From: Opeltia flavorubescens
Lineage: Eukaryota; Ascomycota; Lecanoromycetes; Teloschistales; Teloschistaceae
Assembly (NCBI GenBank): GCA_000442125.1
Contig: KE546973.1
Span: 372,001 to 436,000 of the forward strand
Direction: 5' to 3'
Length of the DNA stretch: 64,000 nucleotides
Position numbers and translations under genes: made by a program. Below, in pieces: positions 33,477 to 43,882 of the stretch. Under the pieces are notes generated by a model that saw only the letters and a list, made by a program, of their open reading frames with translations, was not told where the DNA came from and made no database searches. The first letter of the stretch is position 1; every line of letters starts with the position of its first letter.

Positions 33477-36046
33477 TCAGTCATCATCATTGCCATTATC
33501 CCAATCCTGCGCCTTGATGGATGAACCACCTCCACTCAGATCCAGTCTTGCCAGAAATTCGGGTGGTACTGTTGGAATATATTTCTTCTCCCTCTCTCGG
33601 TTGGTACCACCATAGCCAGCACCGTATGTGATCCTCATGTCAACCGTTGTTGGTAGAGAGAATTGCAACATGTGGGCCGGATCCATAAGTAGACTGTCGG
33701 ATGCGGGTTCCTCCGGGCCAACGCCGTTTGATACTTCGTCTTGCTCAGTCGATAATGACGATCGAGGTTCTGAATCTGCTTTCGAAAACCTGCTCTGCCG
33801 TATACGCTGCGCATTTTTCTTCATGTCGGATTGAAGATTAGTCAGGTGCCGCCGTGCTTCTTTGGGCAATGACTTTTCTCCCTTTTCGTACCTGTAATGA
33901 CTGACGGCATAGAGGAGATGGTGAGGACCTAATTTCGGTATCTGTGATAGGGTGTCTTCCAGCGACGCAACAATGTCCTGCTTCTCGCCCAATGAGGAGA
34001 AGCATTGGAGCCATTGCAGTAGTTGAATGACCGGGGTGAAGTGTTTGCGAGCTGCATCCCACGTTGACTCGCCGGACGTCGCTAATGAACCATTTTCATA
34101 ATGCTCGGGAATCCGATTGTTAGATTTTGCCCAGTCCTCTAGAACAGAAATGTTCATTCGGATCTGCATCGCTTTGGTACGTGCCAAATATGTTCTCGTC
34201 GAAAGCACGTGGTTGAATAGTTCTGCTCCTATCCAGTAAAAGAGTTGCGCGAGTATTTGAGCAGTGATTACGGAGTGTATGTCGTACAGATCGAGAACAA
34301 AGAGCGTTGATGAAAGGAGAGAAGTGACATTTCGGGGTGATGGTTGGGTCCGTCGATTTGACGGTTGCGGCTTGTAGCTCATCGGCTCAGGAGTCTGCTG
34401 CTTTTTCTTATTAAAGATCTTCCATTCGCCAACGAACTCAAGATCATCGAATGGTATCGTCTCATGAGCGAGAATAGCAGTATCAAGAACTTTATCCATC
34501 CTTCGTTCTGCGTCTCGAATTATAAGGATGAATATCTCATTGATTAGCTCCACTAGCTGAACTTGGAACTCCGTGGTGGCTTCAACAAGACCTGAATCTT
34601 TCTTCAAGTAGTGTAGTAACAGCGTTGCGTTAGATATCCAAAAAGCCAATACGGTCATATCCCATTGGTGGTTCTCCACTTTGGCGTTTATTTTGTCCAT
34701 AGCCGAGATAAGCAATGTGGCCAGTAAGTCTGAGCTTGCATGGTAGTGTGCATATCGAGCGCCCAAGAAGAGGATATTTGCTGGGACAGGTTTTTGCGAT
34801 GGCGACCTTTGTGGTGTCATTTCTGTTATTATGATATCAAGTATTCGACCCAGTTCGCTTTCCTGAAAAACGAACATTTGATCATTGAGACAACGATCCC
34901 AAACGAAGTCCTGCTGTTCTTCAAACTCATCGGGTGACTGGAAGTAATTAGCGAAGATATAAGACCACTACAAGACACTTGACTAACCTCCGGTCTCTCG
35001 TCCATTCCGAGGCTGGACAAATCGACTTCCAGATTCATAGAACTTTCCATCATCATCCGCCTCCTCATCTCGTTTTCCTCCATCTCTTGCTCAAACTTAT
35101 CCTGGGAGAAACCACTATCATAAAAATCATCCTCGACGCCTACATCACCGATATGATAGCCGTTTTGATGTAGGAAATCCGATATTTCGCTATTTGGCGC
35201 AGGAAAGTCGAAAGCTGTCCGACCTAGAGAAGATTTGACGGTGGGGGAAGCGCCATGATCAAGTAGTATTTTCGCAATGTTCCTGTGCCGATTGGTCATA
35301 GCCCACATCAAAGCTGTCCATTGATTTCTGTCTGTGATGTCGACGTCAGCTCCAGCTTCTACGAGCGCTAGCACGACGTCTTCATGGCCCTTTCGAGCGG
35401 TCAGCATCTATGCAATCTCCCGCAGTAAAGAGCCAGCTCACAAAGCAGCTGGCATAGATGATCGGTGCCCTCCCCTCCTCATCCGCACCATTGACGTCAA
35501 TGAATGCTTTTGCTCTGCCTTGAAGAACCCTGTTGACACGTTCAACATCCCCATTGCTCGCCGCCATGTGGAGAGACTTCTGTAGTGTAGCCTTCTTTTC
35601 ATACTCTGGCAACTTTGTATCGGCAGCTATGGCGTCGTCGTCTCCAGCTGCAGCCTCATCGTCCCGGTGAGCTGCCTGTGCGGCAAGCATCTCTACGAGC
35701 CGAGTGTCACTACTCTCGATCCTGCTTGTCGTCTCCTCATCGTAGCTGGGGTCATCTAGGGACAGATTGAAAGCGAGTGGCTGGGCGGGCACGGGTGAGG
35801 TCAAGAACTGCGATTGGCCTAGGAACAAAGATGAGCAAGATTGAGTATGAGCTGTATGCTATCTTTGGAAGAGAATCGCACCCTACCTTGCCAGGCATCG
35901 TACATTTCCGTCTCCCCGCCATAGCTCCTGACTGGTTGTCGATCATCGAGGGACTTGGGGAGATCTGCGGGTAGTTGTCGAGGCCTGACGATTTCTTCAC
36001 CGAAGCCGCTGCTGTCGTCCCCAAATCCGTTGGGAGATTCCATCAT
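33477..36046 (-). CDS. Ankyrin and DIL (dilute) domain protein
   Basis: Four exons (36046-35887, 35818-35442, 35407-34988, 34937-33477) give 805 residues. After an acidic, probably disordered N-terminus, ankyrin repeats occur at about 130-240 (SLHMAASNGDVERVNRVL, TARKGHEDVVLALVEAGADV, NRHRNIAKILLDHGAS). A linker rich in Met, Glu and Arg follows, then a DIL-type cargo-binding domain (about 340-640) like that of type V myosin tails: DMTVLAFWISNATLLLHYL, ELFNHVLSTRTYLARTKAMQ and ISVLEDWAKSN. The tail is polar and ends WDNGNDDD. No motor domain is present. Fungi have a separate family combining ankyrin repeats with a DIL domain; its cargo and role are not known to me. A membrane-traffic adaptor is a reasonable guess. 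Confidence 0.9.
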
Positions 36047-36635
36047 GGGCGCAGTTACGTTCGTGGATCATGCTCATGGAGATTGCTGTTGTGATCCTCA
36101 GGGTGCGCTGGTTATCACCCGCAAGGCTCTACACTGGTGTTCATCGCTTGTTTGAAATCCCGATACTTTCCCAGGTTCAATCCTGCAGATTGGATACAAT
36201 GAAGACTAGAAGCCGTTCAACACGATAGATAACCACAGCTGTAATTGCACAATATGCATTAATTGCGCACATAGTGCATGACGCTAGTCCGCCAAGGCCT
36301 GCGGTTCAAATGACGATTGTTTACAACCACTCGTGCCACTATGACTCGTGAAATCAAGAATACTACCAGTCAATATAGATGTTGCGGGAGCCTGTCATAT
36401 AGTATTTCAAGGTTGTTCTAATTCTTTTCCTTAAGAAGGCTTGTATGAACGTTCTACCATTTTCCCCGAGTCACTATATAATGAGGTCATGACTCTTTTC
36501 TGTGTTTGATATCGAGAAGAGGTCTTCTACTTGTATCCTTTCACGTATTCAATATTGAGTAACATCTCCCACATTCTCCTAGATGCTGGGTTTTTAAAGT
36601 CATTTGCTGGAACTTGAATTTCCTTGTATGCTAGA
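36047..36635. other. Divergent promoter region
   Basis: The ankyrin-DIL gene and the M13 peptidase are transcribed away from each other from this 0.59 kb. A TATA-like box (TATATAA, 36475-36481) lies about 155 bp before the peptidase ATG. Confidence 0.5.
36475..36481 (+). promoter_or_regulatory. TATA-like box upstream of the M13 peptidase
   Basis: TATATAA in an otherwise mixed region, about 155 bp upstream of the start codon at 36636. The position suits a core promoter with a long leader. Confidence 0.35.
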
Positions 36636-39376
36636 ATGACCACCGCGTCTCAGCACGACGAGAGCGCTCCACTGCTTGTGGATGGCAGCCATGGCACCCA
36701 GAAAAATGGTGACCTCAAGTCGAAAGTAATACCCGATCAGGACTCGTCAGTCAAGCAACGCTTATCACGCTCATGGCGATGGCTTCGGAACAATATGAGG
36801 ATTCTAGCCTTAACGGCCTTACTTCTAGGTGGTGTCATCGCCCTGGTTACTTTCATTGCTCGTAAGATATGATTCCCTTTCTACTTGCGTGACTAATGTG
36901 GCTAGTTCATCATACCCTTGTACCGGGTCAACCTGATGATCCGGTATGCTTAACACCAGCTTGTGTGGTAGCTGCAGCTGGCATCCTGGAGAACATGTCG
37001 CCAAACTATCACGACATTGACCCTTGCGGAGATTTCAATAAATTTGTTTGTGAAGGCTGGGAGCAAAGGCATGATCTGCGCCCCGATCAAGAGTCGGTGT
37101 CGTCCGGGAGTGTCATGTATGAAAAGTCTCAGCAAACGTTGCGTCATCTCCTTGAATCACCATACTCTGCGACTCAATCAGCGTCATCGTCGAGTGAGAG
37201 CGCGAATGAAGTGATCTTCGATAAGATCCAAGCAGCCTATGATGCCTGCATTGACGTATCGACAATCAAGGAAATTGGTTCGGCGCCCTTGCTAGAGGTC
37301 CTTCGCAAAGTAGGCGACTATTTTCCAATCGAGATTTCTCATAATGGCGGGGATTCGTCTCATCCGCTCTCAAACCGAGACCAGAAAGAACTCTCCGAGT
37401 CCGAAGGAAACCCCCTCACCACGACTATTGCCTTTCTCGCCAGTATCGGCGTTGAAGCTCTGCTAGCATTTGGTGTGGACGCAGATGAGAAAGACCCTGA
37501 CTCAGTGGTCTTGATGATGGATGCCCTTAATCGACCTGGCCTGCCGTCAAAGGAGTACTACAAGGATAAGGACCTGGTTACTGCGTACGGGAATACTATT
37601 GGTCAGGTATTGGAGGCTTTGCTGCGCGAAGCACAGCCTCCCATAGAGCGCGCGTCTGATGCTGGCACCGCATTTGAGTGCAACGAAGATCTGGTCAAAT
37701 CCCTTGTACAGCTTGAAGCTGATCTGGCATCCGCCACTCCAGACGAAGAGGACTCCGAAGACGTCACGAAGTACTACAATCCCCGATCGCTTACTCAAGT
37801 TGGGGACATTCTGCCACAAATTTCCATGCCATATTTACTCTCAACGTTAGCACCATCGGGATTCGTACCGAAAAAGGTTATTGTGAGATCACCATCATAT
37901 CTCAAGGCTCTTTCAGTGCAGCTTGACAAAGCTGCTCCAGAAACAATCAGAGCTTATCTGGTATGGAAGACTGTTCAGGCGTATGTGGATATGATAGAGG
38001 ATGAGGCAGTGATGCCGCTGAAGAGATTCAACAACAAGCTGCAAGGTAAAGATCCAGACACATCAGAAGAACGGTGGAAAACGTGTGTAAGGGCTGTAGA
38101 TAGGGGTCTAGGTAAGCCGGGTCTTAGAAAGCAGGTCCCATATTCAAACAATGCTTATCAATCTTAGGGTGGATCCTCAGCAAGTTCTTCGTCGAGGAGG
38201 CCTTTTCTAAGGATGCGAAGGACTTCGGCGACCAGATCATCCATGACATCAAAGATCAATTTGTTCAAAAACTTCGAACCACCGAATGGATGTCTGAAGA
38301 TGTGCGTAAGACTGCCATCAAGAAAGGTACGCAGTGATTTGATTGACTAGATTGTGATTATTTGAGGCGATGTCCCTGACGTGCCAATAGTGCACCACAT
38401 CGTACAAAAAATTGGATATCCTACCAAGAGCCCGGACATCTTAGATCCCTCTGCCATCCAGAAACACTATAAGAATGTCCATGTTTCAAACACGACGTAC
38501 TTTGGCAATAACCTTGCTATCGCTAAATTCAGGTCTTACCGAGAGTGGTCAAAGCTGGGAAAGCCGACCAATCGTGACGAGTGGCTGATGACTGCTGTCA
38601 CGGTCAATGTAAGTAATTCTCTCTTCACGAGAACGCACAGAGCTTATATCCACAAAGGCATACTACAACCCGCCAGGAAACGAAATCGTCTTCCCTGCCG
38701 GTATCATGCAGCCGCCAATCTTCTACGACCCGAGTCTTCCGCCCTACATAAGCTATGGACCTTTCGGTTCAATCAGTGGTCATGAGCTTACCCACGGTAC
38801 CTAAAATCCAATATAGCATCGAAGGAGAAGCTGATATTTTACAAGCATTTGACTCCAATGGGCGTCACTATGACCAAAACGGCAACTTTACAGACTGGTG
38901 GGACGACGACACCGTTGATGCCTTCGAGGCAAAAACAGAATGTTTCGTCGATCAATACTCCAAATTCACAATCCAAGATCCGCAGGGTAAAGAGCTTCAC
39001 GTCAACGGCAGACTCACCCTTGGTGAAAACATCGCCGATGCAGGCGGCTTGAGTGCTGCATACCATGCCTGGAAAGCGATCGAGGACAAACAGCCTGCGC
39101 AGCTATTGCCTGGCCTTCAAGATTTCACCAAGGAGCAGTTATTCTTCATTACGTATCCGAGCCTTTTCTGCGGTAAGGTTAGGCAGGAAAGAGCTGTGAA
39201 TTTAATCTATAAGGATCCGCATTCGCCAGCTTGGGCGCGTATACTCGTAAGTGCTTCAGTCTGGATCGATTGTGAATGGATGTTGACCTTGAATATAGGG
39301 GACTGTGGCGAACTCGGGTGAATTCAGGGAAGCGTTCAATTGTCCGAAGAAGGAGCCTACTTGTAAAATCTGGTGA
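36636..39376 (+). CDS. M13-family zinc metalloendopeptidase (neprilysin/ECE-like)
   Basis: Seven exons (36636-36861, 36906-38111, 38168-38326, 38391-38608, 38658-38796, 38846-39246, 39299-39376) give 808 residues. It is a type II membrane protein: a short cytosolic N-terminus, a single helix (about 56-75, [17 protein letters not shown]), then a large extracellular domain starting [17 protein letters not shown]. Peptidase motifs are [27 protein letters not shown] (zinc ligands), [10 protein letters not shown] (third ligand Glu and Asp), and a C-terminus of [18 protein letters not shown] with the conserved CxxW. A family Tyr/His and NPF-type regions are present. It trims short peptides at hydrophobic residues outside the cell. 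An intron splits the codon after the zinc motif. Cys content fits disulfide-rich ectodomains. Confidence 0.93.
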
Positions 39377-40133
39377 TATAAAGTCATGGGGCCGGCTTTG
39401 AGTAGCATCAATTATCTTGTCAGCGTACATATTTCACCATGTATTTTTGTTCGTAGATATATATTGTTTTTTCCTGATGATGTTTCTTTCGACCAAATGG
39501 GATTGTGATAATTATATTCCTCAATGAAGTGCTTTCTATCGTCAAGTCGCTCCACTCGTCCATTCTTCTCTACTCTACGATTTTAGACATGCATATGCGT
39601 CCGATATCAGGGTCCTTTCTTTCATGAAAGAGAAATTCCTTAGTGGAGACAAAGGGAGTTACCACCAACCGCCCACACTTCTCCGCTCACCGGGCTAGAT
39701 CTCTCAAATCGATGTAGCGTTCTCTTTTCTTCCTTTGTCTACTACCTTACTTGCAGATGCTCCCGCAGAAGAAAAAGAGTACAATGCCACCGCCAACAGA
39801 AATCTTTGACTTGCGAAAATTGTTTCTTTGGTTCATTATTCATCCTTGACTCCCAGCCAACAAATTTCTACAGAGGGAAATCGTTTGTCCAGGTCATTTT
39901 CTACTCATCAATTACGACCCAAATTTCCGTAGCATCGTACCCGAAGTAGTTATTCGTCCATCCGGCCCCAAAAAGAGTAGAATTTTCTGCCTATTCGCTA
40001 CCCACCTACCACAGCCATCAACCAGTCCACCACATCACCATCACCCCAAACCCAACCAACAAACCCAACCATCAACCCCGTCAACAAATATCTAACCATC
40101 ACCCCACTTCCCATCCAACAACCAAAAACAACA
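39377..40133. other. Intergenic, C-rich at its end
   Basis: No gene recognised. From about 40005 the plus strand is very C- and A-rich (ACCATCACCCCA-like), continuing into the small ORF that follows. It may be a leader or promoter for that ORF. Confidence 0.4.
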
Positions 40134-40394
40134 ATGACAACACCATCCCACACTCCCACCCTCCACCCTTCCCCCCACCCACCAACCCTACATACTCCCC
40201 TACACACAACAACAATCACCAAACTCCCCACTTCTCCCACCACCACCGCCGCAGCTGCAATCGCCTCCACGGGAAAGTCCGAAGTGGGAACACTCGTGAT
40301 CGTGGTGTTTATTTTGTTACTGGCTGTGATAGGGGTGGCGGGGTTGGGGGTTTGGATTTTTAGGAGAAGGAGGAGGAGGGAGAGGGGGTTTTGA
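40134..40394 (+). CDS. Putative small single-pass membrane protein
   Basis: An 86-residue open frame. The first half is a Pro/Thr/His-rich low-complexity segment (HTPTLHPSPHPPTLH), followed by a strong hydrophobic helix (about 52-74, LVIVVFILLLAVIGVAGLG) and a basic stop-transfer end RRRRRRERG. This arrangement (Thr/Pro-rich outside, one helix, basic inside) is that of many small fungal cell-surface proteins. It has no signal peptide, no homologue I can name and lies in a low-complexity region next to an assembly gap, so it may be non-coding. Confidence 0.4.
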   Translation: MTTPSHTPTLHPSPHPPTLHTPLHTTTITKLPTSPTTTAAAAIASTGKSEVGTLVIVVFILLLAVIGVAGLGVWIFRRRRRRERGF

Positions 40395-41065
40395 ATGGAG
40401 CTTGGTGGAAAGAAGAGGGGGAGGAGGGGGGAGGNNNNNNNNNNNNNNNNNNNNNNNNNNNNNNNNNNNGGGGGGGAGGGGGAGGGGAGTGGGGTGTTGG
40501 GCGTTGGAGTGGGGTGTTGGAGTGGGGATATGGTGATCTGGCCATAGGATTATGGGCTAGATGTATTGTTTGGTTTTTTTTGGTGGTGGTGTTTGTACGA
40601 TAACAGGGTGGATCGGGATTATTTTGTTTGCTCGATTGGTGTTGTTTTTTGGTTAGGGATATCGTGTGGTGGTTACTGCCGCTGTATGAATCTAGATATT
40701 CGAATCCGGAGAAGATCTACTGTCTTGTAATTTTGGTATCCATTCTTCGGATCTCGGCGATTAGCATTCTTGATCAACCGCTACCTCGATATCCTTGCCC
40801 CTGGATAGGGTGTTTCATTGGGGGATTCTTTGTGAGTTAACCAAGCCTTGGAATTGCATGGGTATGGCTAGGGAAGGGATGATCTTCCCCCGATGCAAGG
40901 TGCAAATCAAAATTGTTGGGATGGGGGAGGCGATCTGTCATAGAGAAATCCAGAGGCTATTGCCATCGGTATTGATTTCTTGTTAAAAGAATGAGGGTAT
41001 CAAAGAAGATAAGTAAAATCTTACAATAGATAGTGTTTAACCCAATATAGTCGAAGCAAATGGAG
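40395..41065. other. G-rich tract, assembly gap and intergenic sequence
   Basis: Starts with a G-rich tract around a 35-base N gap, then ordinary intergenic sequence to the 3' end of the CorA-like gene. No gene seen beyond the small ORF. Confidence 0.5.
40435..40469. other. Assembly gap (35 N) in a G-rich tract
   Basis: The Ns are flanked on both sides by runs of G interrupted by single A (40410-40500), a pattern that is hard to sequence and could form G-quadruplexes. The true length of the gap is unknown. Confidence 0.95.
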
Positions 41066-43417
41066 TCACGCCATCGTATCCGCCTCTTTCGCAGCCAAAT
41101 CACTCGTTTGATAATCTTTCACCCTGTGCTCCGTTGCTTTACGCTTCCTTGTGTGTAGAATTTCGCGCATTTTACCATGGCTTCGGGAAGAAGCTTCTTT
41201 GATGGATGGGAGATAGAAGACCAGGGTATAAGTGATGACGCACATGAGGATCGTGACCACGAAGTATGACACTAGGCCTGCATCTGATGGGAGAGCATCC
41301 ATACTATAGATAGACTAGATTTAGTCAGCACATGATACTCTCATTCCGATTTTCGCTATGACAATGGCACTTACAGTAGCGAGTGTCAGTGGCAGGTATG
41401 CAATCGTCACCAATGTCAACAAACGAATGTTCCCGTTCTGTTCCGATGCCAGTCGACTCTCTGCAACGGACGAAGCAGAAAAGAGCTAGGCATGAATGGC
41501 CACATCAGCTTTTCATCAACGCCATTGAGGTACCGACTATACAGAAGATGACCTACCCCATCACTAAGGCTTTGAATTTCCTGTCTTTTACGCTCAACGC
41601 GATTCCGTAAGGTCTCGAATTTTTCTTCATATTCCTTGATGCCTCGCCTGGCTTCTTCACGATCCTCGGCACGGTCCAGGTATAATGCCGTCGAGATGAA
41701 GATGTTGGGTATAGAACGTATGGTACCTTCTATGTGCTCCGCGAACAATCGTAGGGACTGGAGTGCCCAGAAATACTTTTTGGAGTTGGTGAAGTTGTGA
41801 TCTTCGAAGAGGATACCTTGCCGGACTTCGTTATTAAACGTGATCGAGCTCTATCGTAGTGTCAGAGATGAGGAGATAAGGAATTGTCATGGCGGAAAAA
41901 AGCAGTAATTGACTTACGGAAAGCGTGGTTTGTTCATCAAGCGAGTCCAGAACCGACTCCCAGCGATGGGCAATACGGAAGAAATTATCGCGGAGCCAAC
42001 TGACGTTGGGAGACCCACCAATAAACCTGACGTTTGGATATTTCTTCGCACGATCTTCCTTATATTCCTCCAGAGGATTCAGGACCACCATTAGGGATGC
42101 TTGGTTTGGCATTGAGCCGCCACTCCATGACATAGTAAATTTCTCTTCACGAATATATTTTCCTTTTGCCTTGCTGATACCAAAGATTCCACTTGGAGAA
42201 AGAGGAGCACAGTCAGTAGCTGGTGGCTGATCCGTCAAGCTAAAGTAAGGTACAGTAAAAGCAATCATCTTCGTCAAGGATTCAGTCAGCTACCATCTCG
42301 TATTGGCCATCATCAGCAGAGAAAGGAAATGGTTTATATACCGCCCTATGCTCAGTCTTCTCATCATTTACGCGGCAGCGGTAACTGTGGCCTTCATTGT
42401 AGTGTCTATCGGTATGGCTGTTGCTCAGATGTCTCCGGAGCGCAGCATATATTGGGGCATGGTCATGACCGTCGTTTTGAGGGGCACATAGCAGGACAGC
42501 ACTTAAAGCACTGGGAGTGAACGCATTAATGACGCTACTGGATGTTAGACGTACTAGGACTATAGAAGCAAGAGCGATCGATAGATGTAGCACTTACATC
42601 GCCCTTCCTAGGGATCTCTCCGGTGTTCTCTACGTGTGCATCAGCTTGGCCGTTTTCTTAGCCAGCAAGCCGAATGGCAAACGTGGATCCACGCTACCTG
42701 CCTGAATAAACTCTGCAACATTTCGATTTTCTCGGAAGAATTCGCGTCTTTATCACAGCAGATCCTAGTATCCAAAGTAATATGTCTGTTTTGATCAGTG
42801 TCAATGACATAGAAAGCCAGATGTCCAAATTCGCTTGAGATCTTCGAGGATTGACCATCTCTATCGAACGTGAAACGGGCAAGATCTCTGAGTGCATTGT
42901 TTACGATGAATTTTGTAGCCGTGTCAGTAAGGTTAACGTCGGATAACTCTAAGCAAGGCGGTAAGTGGATGCATATGTGGGAACAGATCTCGTGTACCTC
43001 TGCGCATGCCACCACCGCAACCGGGCTCTCTTTCACGCTCTTCGATTCGTTGTCGAAGGAGCGCATTGCTCCAAGGTAGACTCCAGTCATCTGGAATACG
43101 AATGATTTCTCCTTCTGAACGAGCGTCGAGCGTGCTTGGTTTCAGCGCGGGGCCGACGGTGGAATCCCCTGTCTTATCGGTACTGCCTTTATTCACTCCA
43201 GACAATCAGTAGCTGGGACAACAATTGGGTATTCACCATTCTTTTGAACGTATGGGATTTCATGCACCATACCCTCTTCCGGTTTGGAAGTCGTGGTACT
43301 GCCATCTTTACCCTCGACCTCTGTAGCACCGCTAAACAATGCCTGCAAACATCGAATCTGTTCTTGTTGGTGATGCTCAAGCTGCTTGATCAACTCCTGT
43401 GCTTTTGCTTGGTTCAT
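41066..43417 (-). CDS. CorA-like fungal membrane protein
   Basis: Nine exons fit in phase: 43417-43273, 43195-42998, 42948-42698, 42629-42598, 42537-42342, 42268-41918, 41850-41557, 41458-41375, 41314-41066 (599 residues). The last third is typical of fungal CorA-like proteins: a long helix (KRQEIQSLSDG, SRLASEQNGN), then the first membrane helix NIRLLTLVTIAYLPLTLAT, the loop SIYSMDALPSDAG, and a second helix FVVTILMCVITYTLVFYLP. True Mg channels carry GMN after helix 1; here it is replaced by SMD, so metal transport is doubtful. Many fungi have expanded families of such proteins with unknown roles. The N-terminal half has no recognised domain. Exon 42629-42598 (32 bp) and the 42342/42268 junction are the least certain parts. 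Confidence 0.7.
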
Positions 43418-43882
43418 CTAAGTGCTTTGATACAATAACCCGATGACCTCGTAACCGTAATCTCGTCTAAACGCGTTTCAAACTCACGCGTTTGTATTGT
43501 ATATATTATCTCATGAAATCCGTTGTCAACGGAACATTTCGATGTCGATGGTGCTCCAAGAAGCATTTACGCACATAACCAGAATACACACCCTCTGAAG
43601 AGAGGACGAGTATGTATATAGTTGCAGAGAGTGATTGGGCTGTGCCGGGGGCTGAATTAAGGTTGGCTAATGGGACGCCTTGAGATGAGAACGTAAACGA
43701 ATCATGTCACTGTAAGCAAGCCACATCAACTCATGAGCAGGAGAAATTCAAGGAATTGGGTCACAGGATACCAATTTAAGCACATTGGGCCCCTCGACGC
43801 CGTGGCCTTCGGGCGTCGAATCTGAGGTAATTCCCATGTCACAACAACGGCAAGTGCGTACAAATAAGTTGACATTTGTACG
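43418..43882. other. Intergenic between CorA-like and helicase genes
   Basis: Both genes are on the minus strand, so this contains the CorA-like promoter and the helicase terminator. No gene seen. Confidence 0.45.

Noticed and set aside
43193-43272. A 41-bp intron in exon 1 of the CorA-like gene
   Set aside because: A donor 36 bp earlier (GTATGG at 43272) gives the same phase and a more normal 77-bp intron, so the shorter one was discarded.
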